Positions 21,340-30,518 of a stretch of DNA of 47,318 nucleotides are shown here, in pieces. A model generated the notes under the pieces. The model was given only the letters and a program-made list of their open reading frames with translations. It searched no databases and had not been told where the DNA came from. The translations under genes were made by a program, and so were the position numbers. The first letter of the stretch is position 1. The number at the start of each line of letters is the position of its first letter. Source of the stretch: JAZDMK01 sp043800975 (lineage in GTDB: Bacteria; Bacteroidota; Bacteroidia; Bacteroidales; JAHJDW01); contig JAZDMK010000288.1 of NCBI GenBank assembly GCA_043800975.1, forward strand, positions 1-47,318. Reading direction: 5' to 3'.

Positions 21340-24300
21340 TTATTTTTGTAAACTAATTTCTCCTGCTTTTTGTGCAATTTCGGCAGCCAGTTTTGAGAGT
21401 TCTCCTTTTTTACCTTCAACTGTAAATGAACCTGCTTTATCTTTTCCTTTAAAAACATTTACTTTCGCTGAAATAATATCACCGGTCATTTTATACTGTC
21501 CGCGAATTCTGAATGCATCCGGAAACTCTTTGGTTTCAATATACACAAGCGATGATGTACCACCACGGGAAGACATGTCGATGAATGCTTCATCCACTGA
21601 TTTTTCTAAACCTACAATGTCATCCATACTTTCTTCCTCCGCAAAAGTAGACATTGAGAACATCGGCTTTTCCTTTGCCAGTGGTATTTTCGCTTTATCT
21701 TCCAAATCCAGTAATCCAACGTCAAAACTTTCGGCGCCACCGGGGCTGAATACTTTCGGTTGCTGAACACCGCCAATACCGGATGCCAGCACAGGAACAC
21801 GTTCCTGCGATTTTCCGAAAAGAGTACTGATGTCAACATACTTTCCTTCACGCAAAGCTGTGCCCTTTATACCTTCCAACAAGCTATACGTTAATAATCC
21901 CTGTCCGTATTTACTGGCTTCATAACTGACGGCATCCGCTGCACAACCTGTGATGATATGCATTCCCGTACGGTCTTTCATGCGTTCCATCGCACGAAGT
22001 GAACTTGAAGATACATCTCCTCTGGCGCTTGTTAGATTTTCTACAACACGACCGGAAGCACATGCATCAATCATTAAAACCTGTTTTAATGCAGGAACTT
22101 TTTTAATCATGTCTGTCAGCTGTGCGCTCGAAATGGCGGCTGTTTCACGCAGCTTCTGATCTCCGTATGATTCTGCTGATGCGCTGGCGGCTTCTTTGGT
22201 CAGGTAGAAAAAATCACCATCCTGACCGCCCCAGTTGATTCCATGGCCGGCAAGGTAAACCACAAAAACGTCAGTCGGCAAAGCTTTTCCTGCAATCTCG
22301 CCAAACGAACGAATGATGTTCTGACGGGAGGGAAGCATATTTACATCCGACTGATTGGTGTTTATTTTATAAATAAAAACATTTTCTTTTCCGAAAAGTT
22401 TATCGCCTGCAATTTCAAAAGCCGTTGTGATATCCTCCGCATCTTTTGCTGAATATTTCAGGTCGATTTTTGTTCCGTCATAATCAGAAATTCCAACCGT
22501 TAACACAAACAATCTTGGCAGTGGTTTCGCTGCCGGCGCACCTGCCGGAACAAAGGATGCTTTGGCTCCGCGACTTGAAACAGACCCATCGGTATTGTAT
22601 GCTTTTACTTCAATTGTATTTTCCTGTCCCGGAATAATATTGGGTTGATTATTCAGATCTATCGAAATCTTAGCTTCATCCGATTGAGGATTCATTTTTG
22701 CACTTCGAGCATCATCCGAAATTTCTTTTCCGTTTACGAGAACCTCAACTTTTCCAATACCACCACCGTTGTTTTGCAGACTGATATCAAATTCAGCTTT
22801 TTCAGTGTTACGCTGCGTTACAGAAACAACCGGATTCATTCTTACATTCGCAATATCATCTGCTTTTCTTATTTTTTCAATATTGAATCCCAGAATTTTT
22901 GGTAACAATTCGGGTTCATAATAACGTTCTTTGATCTGATTGAATTCGATAATTTCTTTTCCTGAAACATAATGCATCATTTTCATAGCACCGGGTGAAG
23001 CATCAAAAACACCGGTGGGCGTAATTACTGCAAAGTCGCTCTGATCGATCGAAACGAGCGAAGCAGTCAGAATCATATCTTCCAGATTCCACAATTTTAC
23101 GCATCCTTCAAGCCCTGCGGTTGCAAAAAACTTTCCCGACGGACTTGCTACAAGTGCTGTGATACCAGCAGTATGTCCGGTTAAATTGCGAATATTATCA
23201 CCCGAAGGAATACTCCATAACTTAACTGTTTTATCAAATCCTCCTGTGGCCAGAATATTTCCGTCCTTCGAAAAGGCACATCCACGAATGATTTCCTTAC
23301 TGGCCGAAATTGTTTTCACCAGATTTCCCGTAGCCGGATCCCAGATGCGTACCGTAGAATCTGCGCTTCCAGTGGCCATGTATTTATTATTCGGACTGAA
23401 AGCAATGCAGTAAATCAAACCTGTATGGCCTTTCAGCACTTTCTGAACTTTTCCTTTTGCTGACCAAAGAATTATTGTGTTGTCATAACTTCCGGTTGCA
23501 ACCATTTTTCCATCGGAGCTGAAAGCTACAGCTGTCAATGCTTTGGCGTGTCCTTTTAAAGCTTTTGATTTGCCTTTGGCAGGATTTGCCAAACGGAGTG
23601 TCTTGTCCCAACCAGCCATAGCCAGTGTTTTCCCGTCAGGTGAATAAGCCAATGCAGTAACAGACAATGTGTGTCCCGAGAGAATTTTTTCGCGCTGATA
23701 ATTCGCTGTATTGAAAAGCTGCACCTTCGTACTGACGCCACTTACAGCAAGCTGTTTTCCGTCCGGACTGAAAGTAAGTGCTGCGATACGCCCCACGCCG
23801 GCATTAAAGGAAGAAATTTCCTTTGCATACGAAAGCTCCCACACCTTCACAGTAGAATCCACACCGGTTACCAGAAACTTACCATCCGGAGAATAGGCAA
23901 GGTTTTCAACTGGTTTTACGTGTCCTGTAAAAGCCATTTCTTTTTTACCACTGGTGGAATTCCAGGATGTAATTGTTCCAAACTGTCCGCTTGTAATTCT
24001 TTTTCCATCCGGAGAAAAAAGCACCTTTTCAAAATTCATATTCCCTTCCTGAAGAGCCATCAGTTCCTTGCCTTCAGCAATGTCCCAAATGCGTAATGTT
24101 TTATCATATCCGGCACTGGCCAGCTTTTTTCCATCAGGGCTGAAACATACAGAAACCACATTCGCTGAGTGGCCATTTATAATTTTTAACTGGTTTCCTG
24201 ATTCTGCTTCCCACAACCGTATGCTTTTATCAGCAGAAGAAGTTACAATTTGTCTTCCGTCGGGACTGAATGCGACTGATTGCACCCAATCGGTATGCCC

Positions 24301-24912
24301 TTTTAATGTCTGCCGTGTTTTTCCTCCGTTCACATCCCAGATGCGAACCGTTTTATCACTGCTTGCGCTGGCAACATGGCTTCCGGTTTTATTAAAAACA
24401 ACACAGGTTACAGCACCTTCATGTCCTTTCAATGATTTCATAAAACTACCACTGGCCACATCCCATAATGCCAATGTACTATCGACGCTGCCACTGGCAA
24501 GAATCTTTCCGTCGGGACTGAATGCAAGGCTTTGCACAGCACGCTTATGTGCAGTAATGGTGCGAACTTCCGTAAAATTATTCATTTCCCAGATCCGGAT
24601 TGTTTTATCCCAGCTTCCGCTGGCAAGCATTTTCCCGTCGGGGCTGAAAGCCAGAGACTGTACATACAGCTTGTGACCATTGAGTGTTTTCAATTCTTTT
24701 CCTGTTGAGATATCCCATATTTTAATTGAGAAATCCTGACCGGCACTGGCAAGAAACTTCCCATCGGGCGAATAAGCCAGAGCACTGACTTTGCCGGAAT
24801 GACCGGTTTGAATAACCAATTCGGGTTTTTGAGAAAAAGCAGGCAGTATAAATACAACTGAAGCAAAAACAAGAATTGCTTTGCCCAGCAAGTGTAATAT
24901 TTTATGTTTCAT
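21340..24912 (-). CDS. Exported protein with 14 WD40 repeats and a caspase domain
   Basis: This is a 1190-residue protein with a signal peptide (about 1-27). Fourteen WD40 repeats (about 30-625; typical unit GH..V.SLAFSPDGK.LASGS.DKTI.IWD) suit two seven-bladed propellers. A linker of beta type (residues about 690-790) has a segment like IgG or CARDB folds. The caspase-fold (peptidase C14) domain starts near 800: LFVLTVGISDY, catalytic His890 in YLAGHG and Cys951 in MIDACASG. A C-terminal extension of about 150 residues has no recognised domain. Such proteins are candidates for signal-sensing proteases. It heads a unit with a lipoprotein and PhzF. Substrate is unknown. Confidence 0.92.
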   Translation of the reverse strand: MKHKILHLLGKAILVFASVVFILPAFSQKPELVIQTGHSGKVSALAYSPDGKFLASAGQDFSIKIWDISTGKELKTLNGHKLYVQSLAFSPDGKMLASGSWDKTIRIWEMNNFTEVRTITAHKRAVQSLAFSPDGKILASGSVDSTLALWDVASGSFMKSLKGHEGAVTCVVFNKTGSHVASASSDKTVRIWDVNGGKTRQTLKGHTDWVQSVAFSPDGRQIVTSSADKSIRLWEAESGNQLKIINGHSANVVSVCFSPDGKKLASAGYDKTLRIWDIAEGKELMALQEGNMNFEKVLFSPDGKRITSGQFGTITSWNSTSGKKEMAFTGHVKPVENLAYSPDGKFLVTGVDSTVKVWELSYAKEISSFNAGVGRIAALTFSPDGKQLAVSGVSTKVQLFNTANYQREKILSGHTLSVTALAYSPDGKTLAMAGWDKTLRLANPAKGKSKALKGHAKALTAVAFSSDGKMVATGSYDNTIILWSAKGKVQKVLKGHTGLIYCIAFSPNNKYMATGSADSTVRIWDPATGNLVKTISASKEIIRGCAFSKDGNILATGGFDKTVKLWSIPSGDNIRNLTGHTAGITALVASPSGKFFATAGLEGCVKLWNLEDMILTASLVSIDQSDFAVITPTGVFDASPGAMKMMHYVSGKEIIEFNQIKERYYEPELLPKILGFNIEKIRKADDIANVRMNPVVSVTQRNTEKAEFDISLQNNGGGIGKVEVLVNGKEISDDARSAKMNPQSDEAKISIDLNNQPNIIPGQENTIEVKAYNTDGSVSSRGAKASFVPAGAPAAKPLPRLFVLTVGISDYDGTKIDLKYSAKDAEDITTAFEIAGDKLFGKENVFIYKINTNQSDVNMLPSRQNIIRSFGEIAGKALPTDVFVVYLAGHGINWGGQDGDFFYLTKEAASASAESYGDQKLRETAAISSAQLTDMIKKVPALKQVLMIDACASGRVVENLTSARGDVSSSSLRAMERMKDRTGMHIITGCAADAVSYEASKYGQGLLTYSLLEGIKGTALREGKYVDISTLFGKSQERVPVLASGIGGVQQPKVFSPGGAESFDVGLLDLEDKAKIPLAKEKPMFSMSTFAEEESMDDIVGLEKSVDEAFIDMSSRGGTSSLVYIETKEFPDAFRIRGQYKMTGDIISAKVNVFKGKDKAGSFTVEGKKGELSKLAAEIAQKAGEISLQK

Positions 24913-24930
24913 GTTCGATGAATTGATTTA

Positions 24931-24938
24931 CAAAGTTA
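24931..24938 (-). promoter_or_regulatory. Candidate -7 element of the first WD40-caspase unit
   Basis: The minus strand reads TAACTTTG, matching TAnnTTTG. It lies 18 bases upstream of the ATG at 24912. Confidence 0.45.
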
Positions 24939-24961
24939 CATATAGATTAGTAATAATAAAA

Positions 24962-24982
24962 CAGGCCGGAAAAACCAGCCTG
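24962..24982 (-). terminator. Terminator of the T9SS type A cargo gene
   Basis: The stem CAGGCTGG/CCGGCCTG on the minus strand (24975-24982 with 24962-24969, one G-T pair) has a 5-base loop. It is followed by TTTTATTATT and lies 43 bases past the stop at 25026. Confidence 0.75.
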
Positions 24983-25025
24983 CTCCCTTAGCAAATTAAC
25001 TGCCAAAATTTTTCTTTCCGGTTTA

Positions 25026-26201
25026 TTATTGAACAGAAATCTGGAATGATGAAAATTTATTCCCGTTTTGAATACGGATCAGGTAAAGGCCTGCAGCCCG
25101 ACGAACATCAACCGGCATTTTATGAATACCCGATGAAAACATCTGATTACTTATTTCACTTACACATTGCCCGACCGAATTAAACATTTCAACTTTTAAT
25201 TTTTGAGGCGATGACAAAGAAAACTCCAGATAGGCCGTTCCGCTTGCAGGGTTCGGATAAAGAGAAACTCCGGACAGTTCCGACAAAGATTCTATGCCAA
25301 AGCTACAAGGTGTTATACACCAAGTGATCCCGGCACCAATTGTTCCTGTATTCAGATCAATAAAAGGAGCTGTAGCAGGAGGTGTCTGGTCACAGAAATC
25401 AAAAGTTCCGGACATAACACCGGCGTTCCAGCTGTTGTTCTCAACACAGAATTTGCCGGAAGTATTTCCGGTTATACTATCGAAATTTGTAATGTCATTG
25501 GATAAATAAAACATTCCATTGTTTATCAGATGTGCGTCATTGTTAATGGTATCATTATTTGTAAAATCAATTCCCGAAATATCTCCAGTATTTGTGAAAT
25601 GACCAGCGTTGGTCATGTTTGTAAACAGCAGTGTTGAAGTGTTACTTCCAATATTGTCATTGTAATGATTTGTGAAGATTGCCGTGTCATTATTCGTGAA
25701 TGTTCCGGCATTAAAAAAATTGGTTGCGTTAATCGTTCCGTTATTAATGAGTGTTCCTCCTGAATAAAAATCAGTGACCGAAATACTGCCCGTGGCTGGT
25801 TGGGTAAGATTTACCGCCAGATACAAACTATCAACTGAATTGATAATTCCGTCATTCGAAAATGTTGCACCTGTAAAAAATGCAAGTTTCGAAACTTCAA
25901 TTCTTCCGTGGTTGGTAAGCACTCCTGAGCCACTTACAGAAAGAGACCTCAAACTTCCTGTCTCAATGAGTGACCCGCCACTGTTGATCGTTATGCTGCC
26001 GGATGAAATCCCATAACTTATGTTTTGCTGAACAGCATGGTTGACAACAATTATATACCCTGGGGTGGGAACACACGAACAACTCCAGGTTGTTGGCATT
26101 GCAAAGAGCCCGTTGGTAACAGAAGTGGCTGTCTGTGCGTGCATTTGACTAAAGGGGAGCATGCATCCCAGAATGAAAAGGAATAAGAATCTTTTTTTCA
26201 T
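25026..26201 (-). CDS. T9SS type A secreted repeat protein
   Basis: This is a 391-residue protein with a signal peptide ending MHAQ. Residues about 60-270 are Asn/Thr/Gly-rich imperfect repeats (LINNGTINATNFFNAGTF, NAGHFTNTGDISGIDFTNND), likely a beta-solenoid. The C-terminal 80 residues are a type A sorting domain: VSLYPNPASGTAYLEF, then VEMFNSVGQCV, then AGLYLIRIQNG. The protein should cross the outer membrane by T9SS and be attached or released there. Adhesion or surface structure is possible. The neighbouring type B cargo gene is divergent. Confidence 0.88.
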   Translation of the reverse strand: MKKRFLFLFILGCMLPFSQMHAQTATSVTNGLFAMPTTWSCSCVPTPGYIIVVNHAVQQNISYGISSGSITINSGGSLIETGSLRSLSVSGSGVLTNHGRIEVSKLAFFTGATFSNDGIINSVDSLYLAVNLTQPATGSISVTDFYSGGTLINNGTINATNFFNAGTFTNNDTAIFTNHYNDNIGSNTSTLLFTNMTNAGHFTNTGDISGIDFTNNDTINNDAHLINNGMFYLSNDITNFDSITGNTSGKFCVENNSWNAGVMSGTFDFCDQTPPATAPFIDLNTGTIGAGITWCITPCSFGIESLSELSGVSLYPNPASGTAYLEFSLSSPQKLKVEMFNSVGQCVSEISNQMFSSGIHKMPVDVRRAAGLYLIRIQNGNKFSSFQISVQ

Positions 26202-26224
26202 GTTTGTTATGGTTTAGTGTTTTA

Positions 26225-26232
26225 CAAAGATA
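26225..26232 (-). promoter_or_regulatory. Candidate -7 element of the type A cargo gene
   Basis: The minus strand reads TATCTTTG, matching TAnnTTTG, 23 bases upstream of the ATG at 26201. The rest of the 380-base divergent gap (26202-26581) is A/T-rich. I see no convincing promoter for the plus-strand gene in it. Confidence 0.45.
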
Positions 26233-26581
26233 CGAAATGCCTGAATTCTAACACCTAATCTTTTTTAAAAAACAGTTTAGTCATTTTATTTAGATCGTGC
26301 TTTTCTACTTTACTGATAAGAGATGGCGATAGTTCAACTCATTATTTCTGTAATTTAAGTGATTATACTATTATTTTGATTGAAAAAAAAGAATATTATT
26401 GCTGAGTAAAAATTGTTGTAACAATATGGGTTAATTTGACGTTATATCAATAGACGAAGTCCTATGAAGCAACCTTTTGCACTTTTTTGAGTCTGATAAT
26501 AAATTTCGAATTCTGAATTGAAAACATTACTAAATCTAACAGATATTAAAACTCTCTAAAACGGGTTCTTATTCCTTTTTT

Positions 26582-29167
26582 ATGAAACGCTGCCTAATAC
26601 TAATCCTTTTACTTTACACTTTGCCTTCCTTTTCGCAGGCCCCGGGCTGCCCCTACGTCTATGCCGGAAACGACTTAACGGTACCTTGCGGAGATAATGT
26701 GACACTTCAGGCTACCTTTTTAGAAACGGGTCAAACGAATACATACACTGTATCTGCCATTCCCTATTCGCCTCCTTATCCATACAACAGTGGCACTTCA
26801 ATCATGGTCGGCTCTGATGACATATGGTCAGCTGCAATTCCACTTCCTTTTAACTTTTGCTACTTTGGTGCTTCCTACAACCAGCTTGTTGTGGGTGCTA
26901 ATGGATGCGTCACTTTTGACATGACAACGGCCAGCGGATATTGCCCATATTCCTTTACAGCAAGCTGCCCCAGCAGTGCGATTCCGATGAATACCATTTA
27001 TGGTCCTTATCATGATATTGATCCCAGCGTTGGTGGAACCATCTACCAGGCTGTTTTAGGTACGTATCCCTGCAGAACATTTGTTGTAAATTACTACCAA
27101 GTGCCTTTGTTCAGCAGCTCTTGCAATTCCATGCTGGCTACGCATCAAATTGTTTTGTACGAAGGAACCAATGCCATTGAAGTATATATCCAAAGTGCCC
27201 CTTTGTGTTCCAGCTGGAATTCCGGAAACAAAATGATTGGAATTCAAAATTCAACCGGGACCGTGGGTTTCAGCCCTCCGGGTAGAAATACTGGTGCATG
27301 GTCTGCTACCAATGAAGCCTGGCGCTTTATGCCTGCTGGCACACCGAATTATACAATTCAATGGACATACATGGGCGTTCCTCTTGCTAATACGGATACA
27401 GTTACTGTTTCTCAAAGTATGACAACGACTTATGTAGCTCATGTTGTTTATACAAACTGTGATGGCTCTGTTTACACAGATCAGGATAGTGTTACCATCA
27501 ATGTGAATGGCCCGATTACAACTGCTACAGCAAGCACCTACAGCGTTTGTCCGGGACAGTCGGTTACTTTATCTGCTACAGGTGCCAACTCATACGATTG
27601 GAGCAATGGGCTCGGAACAGGAAGTACGGTTACGGCAACACCTTTTGCTACGACAACCTATACTGTCACCGGAACGTCATCAGGGTGTTCTTCAACGGAC
27701 ACGGTGGTTATAAGTATGCTGCCCGGCCCTGTTGTAACGACAACTAATGATACGATTTGTCCGAACGAAACGGCATCGCTGCTTGCTGCGGGTGCTTCCA
27801 CCTATATCTGGGATAATGGTGCTTTTACAGGAAATCCGTATCTTGTTTCTCCTCTTGTAAATACAACCTATACAGTCACCGGATCCATCGGCGGCTGTGC
27901 GGGTACTGCCAATGCCGTTGTAATCGTCAAACCCAAGCCTGTTATCAGTGTGAACAGCCCGAGTATCTGCCCGGGCACAACAACATCACTCACGGCATCC
28001 GGCGCTACTTCTTATATGTGGAATAACGGCTCAAATACCAACCCGCTTGTTGTTTCGGATACTTCAACGACAACCTATACCGTTATCGGCTTTACAAACG
28101 GCTGTTCTGATACTGTTCAATCTATTGTTACCGTATTCCCGACGCCTACTTCATTATTCTCAATTCAAAACACAGCCTGCGTTGGAGAAGCTGTACCCAT
28201 AAATTATTTAGGCTCTGCCTCTTTCTCAGCTACCTATAACTGGACTTTCGCCGGAGGCACTATTCTGTCAGGAAGCGGGCAAGGCCCTTACCAGATCAGT
28301 TGGCCGGCAGCAGGAACCTATCAGGTAAGCCTTGATGTTACTGAAAATGGTTGCCCTAGTACGGTGACCATGCATGAAATTTCAATCACGCCTATTCCCG
28401 ATCCTTCATTTACTGCATTACCATTGGCAGGATGTGAGCCGCTGGATGTAACTTTTACAAATACATCTCAAAATGTAGATGCCACAACGACCTACCAATG
28501 GACTTTTGGTGACGGTAGTGGTTCAACTGCCTATTCTCCTTTTCATACTTATATCCATTCCGGAACATACGATGTGAGTCTCACAGCCTCGACCGGAAGT
28601 TGCAGTAAAAACTTTTTGATACAGGATTACATTCATGTGTATCCGATTCCTTCAGCTGCAATTGAAACCTATCCGCCCATAGTTTCCATCTTTGAACCTG
28701 TGATTGAATTCTCGTATGAAGCCACCAGCTCGGTTTCTACGCAGACATGGATTTTAGGCGATGGCTTTACAACGAACGATCCCGGCTTCGAACATACATT
28801 CAGCGATACCGGCATCTTTACGGTTTACCTCGTGCTGGAAAATGCACAGGGTTGTATCGATACGATGGAAACCACCGTTTGGGTCAGACCTGATTATACT
28901 TTGTATGTTCCCAACTGTTTCACACCCGATCTTGACGGAATCAACGATCAGTTTAAGGCTTACGGACAGGGAATCCTGCAGTTCGAAATGAATATCTTTA
29001 ACCGCTGGGGTGAACAACTTTATCATTCGGTTGATCTGAACGAATCATGGGATGGTAAGGTAAATGGCAACAACGCACCGGCCGGAACCTATATCTGGAT
29101 TATTCATTACACCGATGCTTTGCATAAAAAGCACATGGTAAACGGACACGTGATCCTTTTTTATTAA
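26582..29167 (+). CDS. T9SS type B secreted PKD/Ig-like adhesin
   Basis: This is an 861-residue protein with a signal peptide ending SFSQ. A large N-terminal region (about 20-240) is Cys/aromatic-rich. Three Ig-like repeats follow (about 310-530), each with a SVCPGQSVTLSATGA...TTTYTVTG pattern. Two PKD-type domains (about 530-720) include YQWTFGDGSGSTAYSPFHTY. The end is the gliding-motility-associated (type B) sorting domain: VPNCFTPDLDGINDQF, FNRWGEQLY, then WDGKVNGNNAPAGTYIWIIHY. It is a surface protein exported by T9SS, probably an adhesin. No catalytic domain is seen. Confidence 0.92.
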   Translation: MKRCLILILLLYTLPSFSQAPGCPYVYAGNDLTVPCGDNVTLQATFLETGQTNTYTVSAIPYSPPYPYNSGTSIMVGSDDIWSAAIPLPFNFCYFGASYNQLVVGANGCVTFDMTTASGYCPYSFTASCPSSAIPMNTIYGPYHDIDPSVGGTIYQAVLGTYPCRTFVVNYYQVPLFSSSCNSMLATHQIVLYEGTNAIEVYIQSAPLCSSWNSGNKMIGIQNSTGTVGFSPPGRNTGAWSATNEAWRFMPAGTPNYTIQWTYMGVPLANTDTVTVSQSMTTTYVAHVVYTNCDGSVYTDQDSVTINVNGPITTATASTYSVCPGQSVTLSATGANSYDWSNGLGTGSTVTATPFATTTYTVTGTSSGCSSTDTVVISMLPGPVVTTTNDTICPNETASLLAAGASTYIWDNGAFTGNPYLVSPLVNTTYTVTGSIGGCAGTANAVVIVKPKPVISVNSPSICPGTTTSLTASGATSYMWNNGSNTNPLVVSDTSTTTYTVIGFTNGCSDTVQSIVTVFPTPTSLFSIQNTACVGEAVPINYLGSASFSATYNWTFAGGTILSGSGQGPYQISWPAAGTYQVSLDVTENGCPSTVTMHEISITPIPDPSFTALPLAGCEPLDVTFTNTSQNVDATTTYQWTFGDGSGSTAYSPFHTYIHSGTYDVSLTASTGSCSKNFLIQDYIHVYPIPSAAIETYPPIVSIFEPVIEFSYEATSSVSTQTWILGDGFTTNDPGFEHTFSDTGIFTVYLVLENAQGCIDTMETTVWVRPDYTLYVPNCFTPDLDGINDQFKAYGQGILQFEMNIFNRWGEQLYHSVDLNESWDGKVNGNNAPAGTYIWIIHYTDALHKKHMVNGHVILFY

Positions 29168-29243
29168 AAAACATTTTTATTTTTTCCTGCTGACCTTCAG
29201 ATTTTTAATCTGGGCTCTATACATTATTATGTTTTTTTCACTC

Positions 29244-29251
29244 TACCTTTG
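29244..29251 (+). promoter_or_regulatory. Candidate -7 element of the ECF sigma operon
   Basis: TACCTTTG matches TAnnTTTG and lies 45 bases upstream of the ATG at 29297. Confidence 0.45.
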
Positions 29252-29296
29252 CAACCCTGTTAAAAAAAATCAGACTATTTATTCAGGTTGATCAGC

Positions 29297-29872
29297 ATGT
29301 TGTCGAAAGACGCAGATATACACAGAGACATTGTTGCTGATTGTCAGCGCGGCAATCGGCAATCCTTCTACAAACTTTATAAGTTGTATTCGAAGGGGAT
29401 GTTCAACGTATGTATGCGCATGCTGAACAAACGCGAGATTGCCGAGGATGTGCTGCAGGAAGCATTTGCCGACGCATTCCGACAGATCGGTTCCTTCCGC
29501 TTCGAATCTACATTCGGAGCGTGGCTAAAGCAGATCGTAGTGAATAAATGCATGACTGAAATGAAAAAAAATTACAACGGCCCGGAATATCTGGATGACA
29601 TGGAGAAGATCGATGTTGTTGATCAGGACAATGGTGCTGTTGATGAAGAAGAGCTTGCCATGAATGTGGAACGTGTGAAGCGTGCCATGGCACAGTTGCC
29701 GGATGGAAGCCGCAGTATTCTTTCACTATATTTATTCGAAGGCTATGACCACACAGAAATAGCGGAGATTCTAAAAATAAGCGAGAGCACGTCGAAGTCA
29801 CAGTACATGCGTGCCCGCCTGCGTGTAAAAGAAATATTAATGAACAGCAACCATGAAACAAGACCCACTTGA
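29297..29872 (+). CDS. ECF RNA polymerase sigma factor
   Basis: This is a 191-residue sigma-70-family factor. Sigma region 2 is at residues about 10-80 (NRQSFYKLYKLYSKGMFNVCMRML...AEDVLQEAFADAFRQIGSF) and region 4 at about 130-180 (LPDGSRSILSLYLFEGYDHTEIAEIL, then STSKSQYMRARLRVKE). The ATG at 29297 is preferred to a TTG at 29288. Its stop overlaps the start of a membrane protein gene by 20 bases, which fits a sigma/anti-sigma pair. The regulon probably includes the next gene. Confidence 0.93.
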   Translation: MLSKDADIHRDIVADCQRGNRQSFYKLYKLYSKGMFNVCMRMLNKREIAEDVLQEAFADAFRQIGSFRFESTFGAWLKQIVVNKCMTEMKKNYNGPEYLDDMEKIDVVDQDNGAVDEEELAMNVERVKRAMAQLPDGSRSILSLYLFEGYDHTEIAEILKISESTSKSQYMRARLRVKEILMNSNHETRPT

Positions 29873-30512
29873 AAAATTCGTAAGCGACAACCGGAGGCAG
29901 TTCGACGATGAAGAACCCTCGCCCCGGGTGTGGGATGCACTGGAAAGCAGCCTCCCTTCTGACGTGAAGAAACCACAACGGTTGAATACACTCTGGCGCA
30001 TTGCAGCTGCTATTGCATTGGTTGTTGTATCATGGACCGTGTTCCGCTGGACGATGCCTACGCCCGATCCTGCGCCCATGGCTTTGTTGCGCAATGATAT
30101 TTTTCCGCGGCAGCATATTATTCAAATGCATGTTATCAAAGACGACAAGGTTGCTCCCGTTAAAAACGATACACAGCAGGCGATTCCGCAACAGACCTTT
30201 GTTGCTGTAAACGATAACCCGGCGGCGCTGAACAGTGAGTTTCTGGAAGTGGATGCTTATTACACTTCGCAGATCAGCCTCAGAAAAGACGAACTGTTCA
30301 GCAATGCCGCTGCGGATCCCGGAATACGCAGGCAGGTAAATGCAGAGTTCAAACAAATCGACAAAAATATCAATGAACTCAAACGCGATATGAACGACAA
30401 TATTAATAACCGCGAAGTAGTGGAAGCACTTGTGCAGAACTACAGAGTCAAGCTGCAACTACTTGAAAATATTTTGCAGGAACTCAATGAAAAAGATGCC
30501 AACAAACGATAA
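29853..30512 (+). CDS. Putative anti-sigma factor, single-span membrane protein
   Basis: This 219-residue protein has an N-terminal cytoplasmic part of about 45 residues, one membrane helix (about 46-65, IAAAIALVVVSWTVFRW) and a periplasmic part of about 150 residues. The periplasmic part ends in a helical, Lys/Asn-rich coiled region (QIDKNINELKRDMNDNINNREVVEALVQNYRVKLQLLENILQELNEKD). The N-terminal motif SPRVWDALESSLP is common in Bacteroidota anti-sigma proteins. The 20-base overlap with the ECF gene supports this. It probably sequesters the sigma factor until an envelope signal arrives. Confidence 0.78.
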   Translation: MKQDPLEKFVSDNRRQFDDEEPSPRVWDALESSLPSDVKKPQRLNTLWRIAAAIALVVVSWTVFRWTMPTPDPAPMALLRNDIFPRQHIIQMHVIKDDKVAPVKNDTQQAIPQQTFVAVNDNPAALNSEFLEVDAYYTSQISLRKDELFSNAAADPGIRRQVNAEFKQIDKNINELKRDMNDNINNREVVEALVQNYRVKLQLLENILQELNEKDANKR

Positions 30513-30518
30513 AATATT

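Noticed and set aside
21340..24912. Cytoplasmic caspase-type anti-phage defence
   Set aside because: The protein has a signal peptide, and no typical defence partner (sensor, TIR, nuclease, toxin) is next to it; the same holds for the other two caspase-fold genes.
29198..29212. Hairpin CAGATT/AATCTG after the type B cargo gene as a terminator
   Set aside because: It is a short A/T-rich stem with a 3-base loop and no T-run follows on the plus strand.
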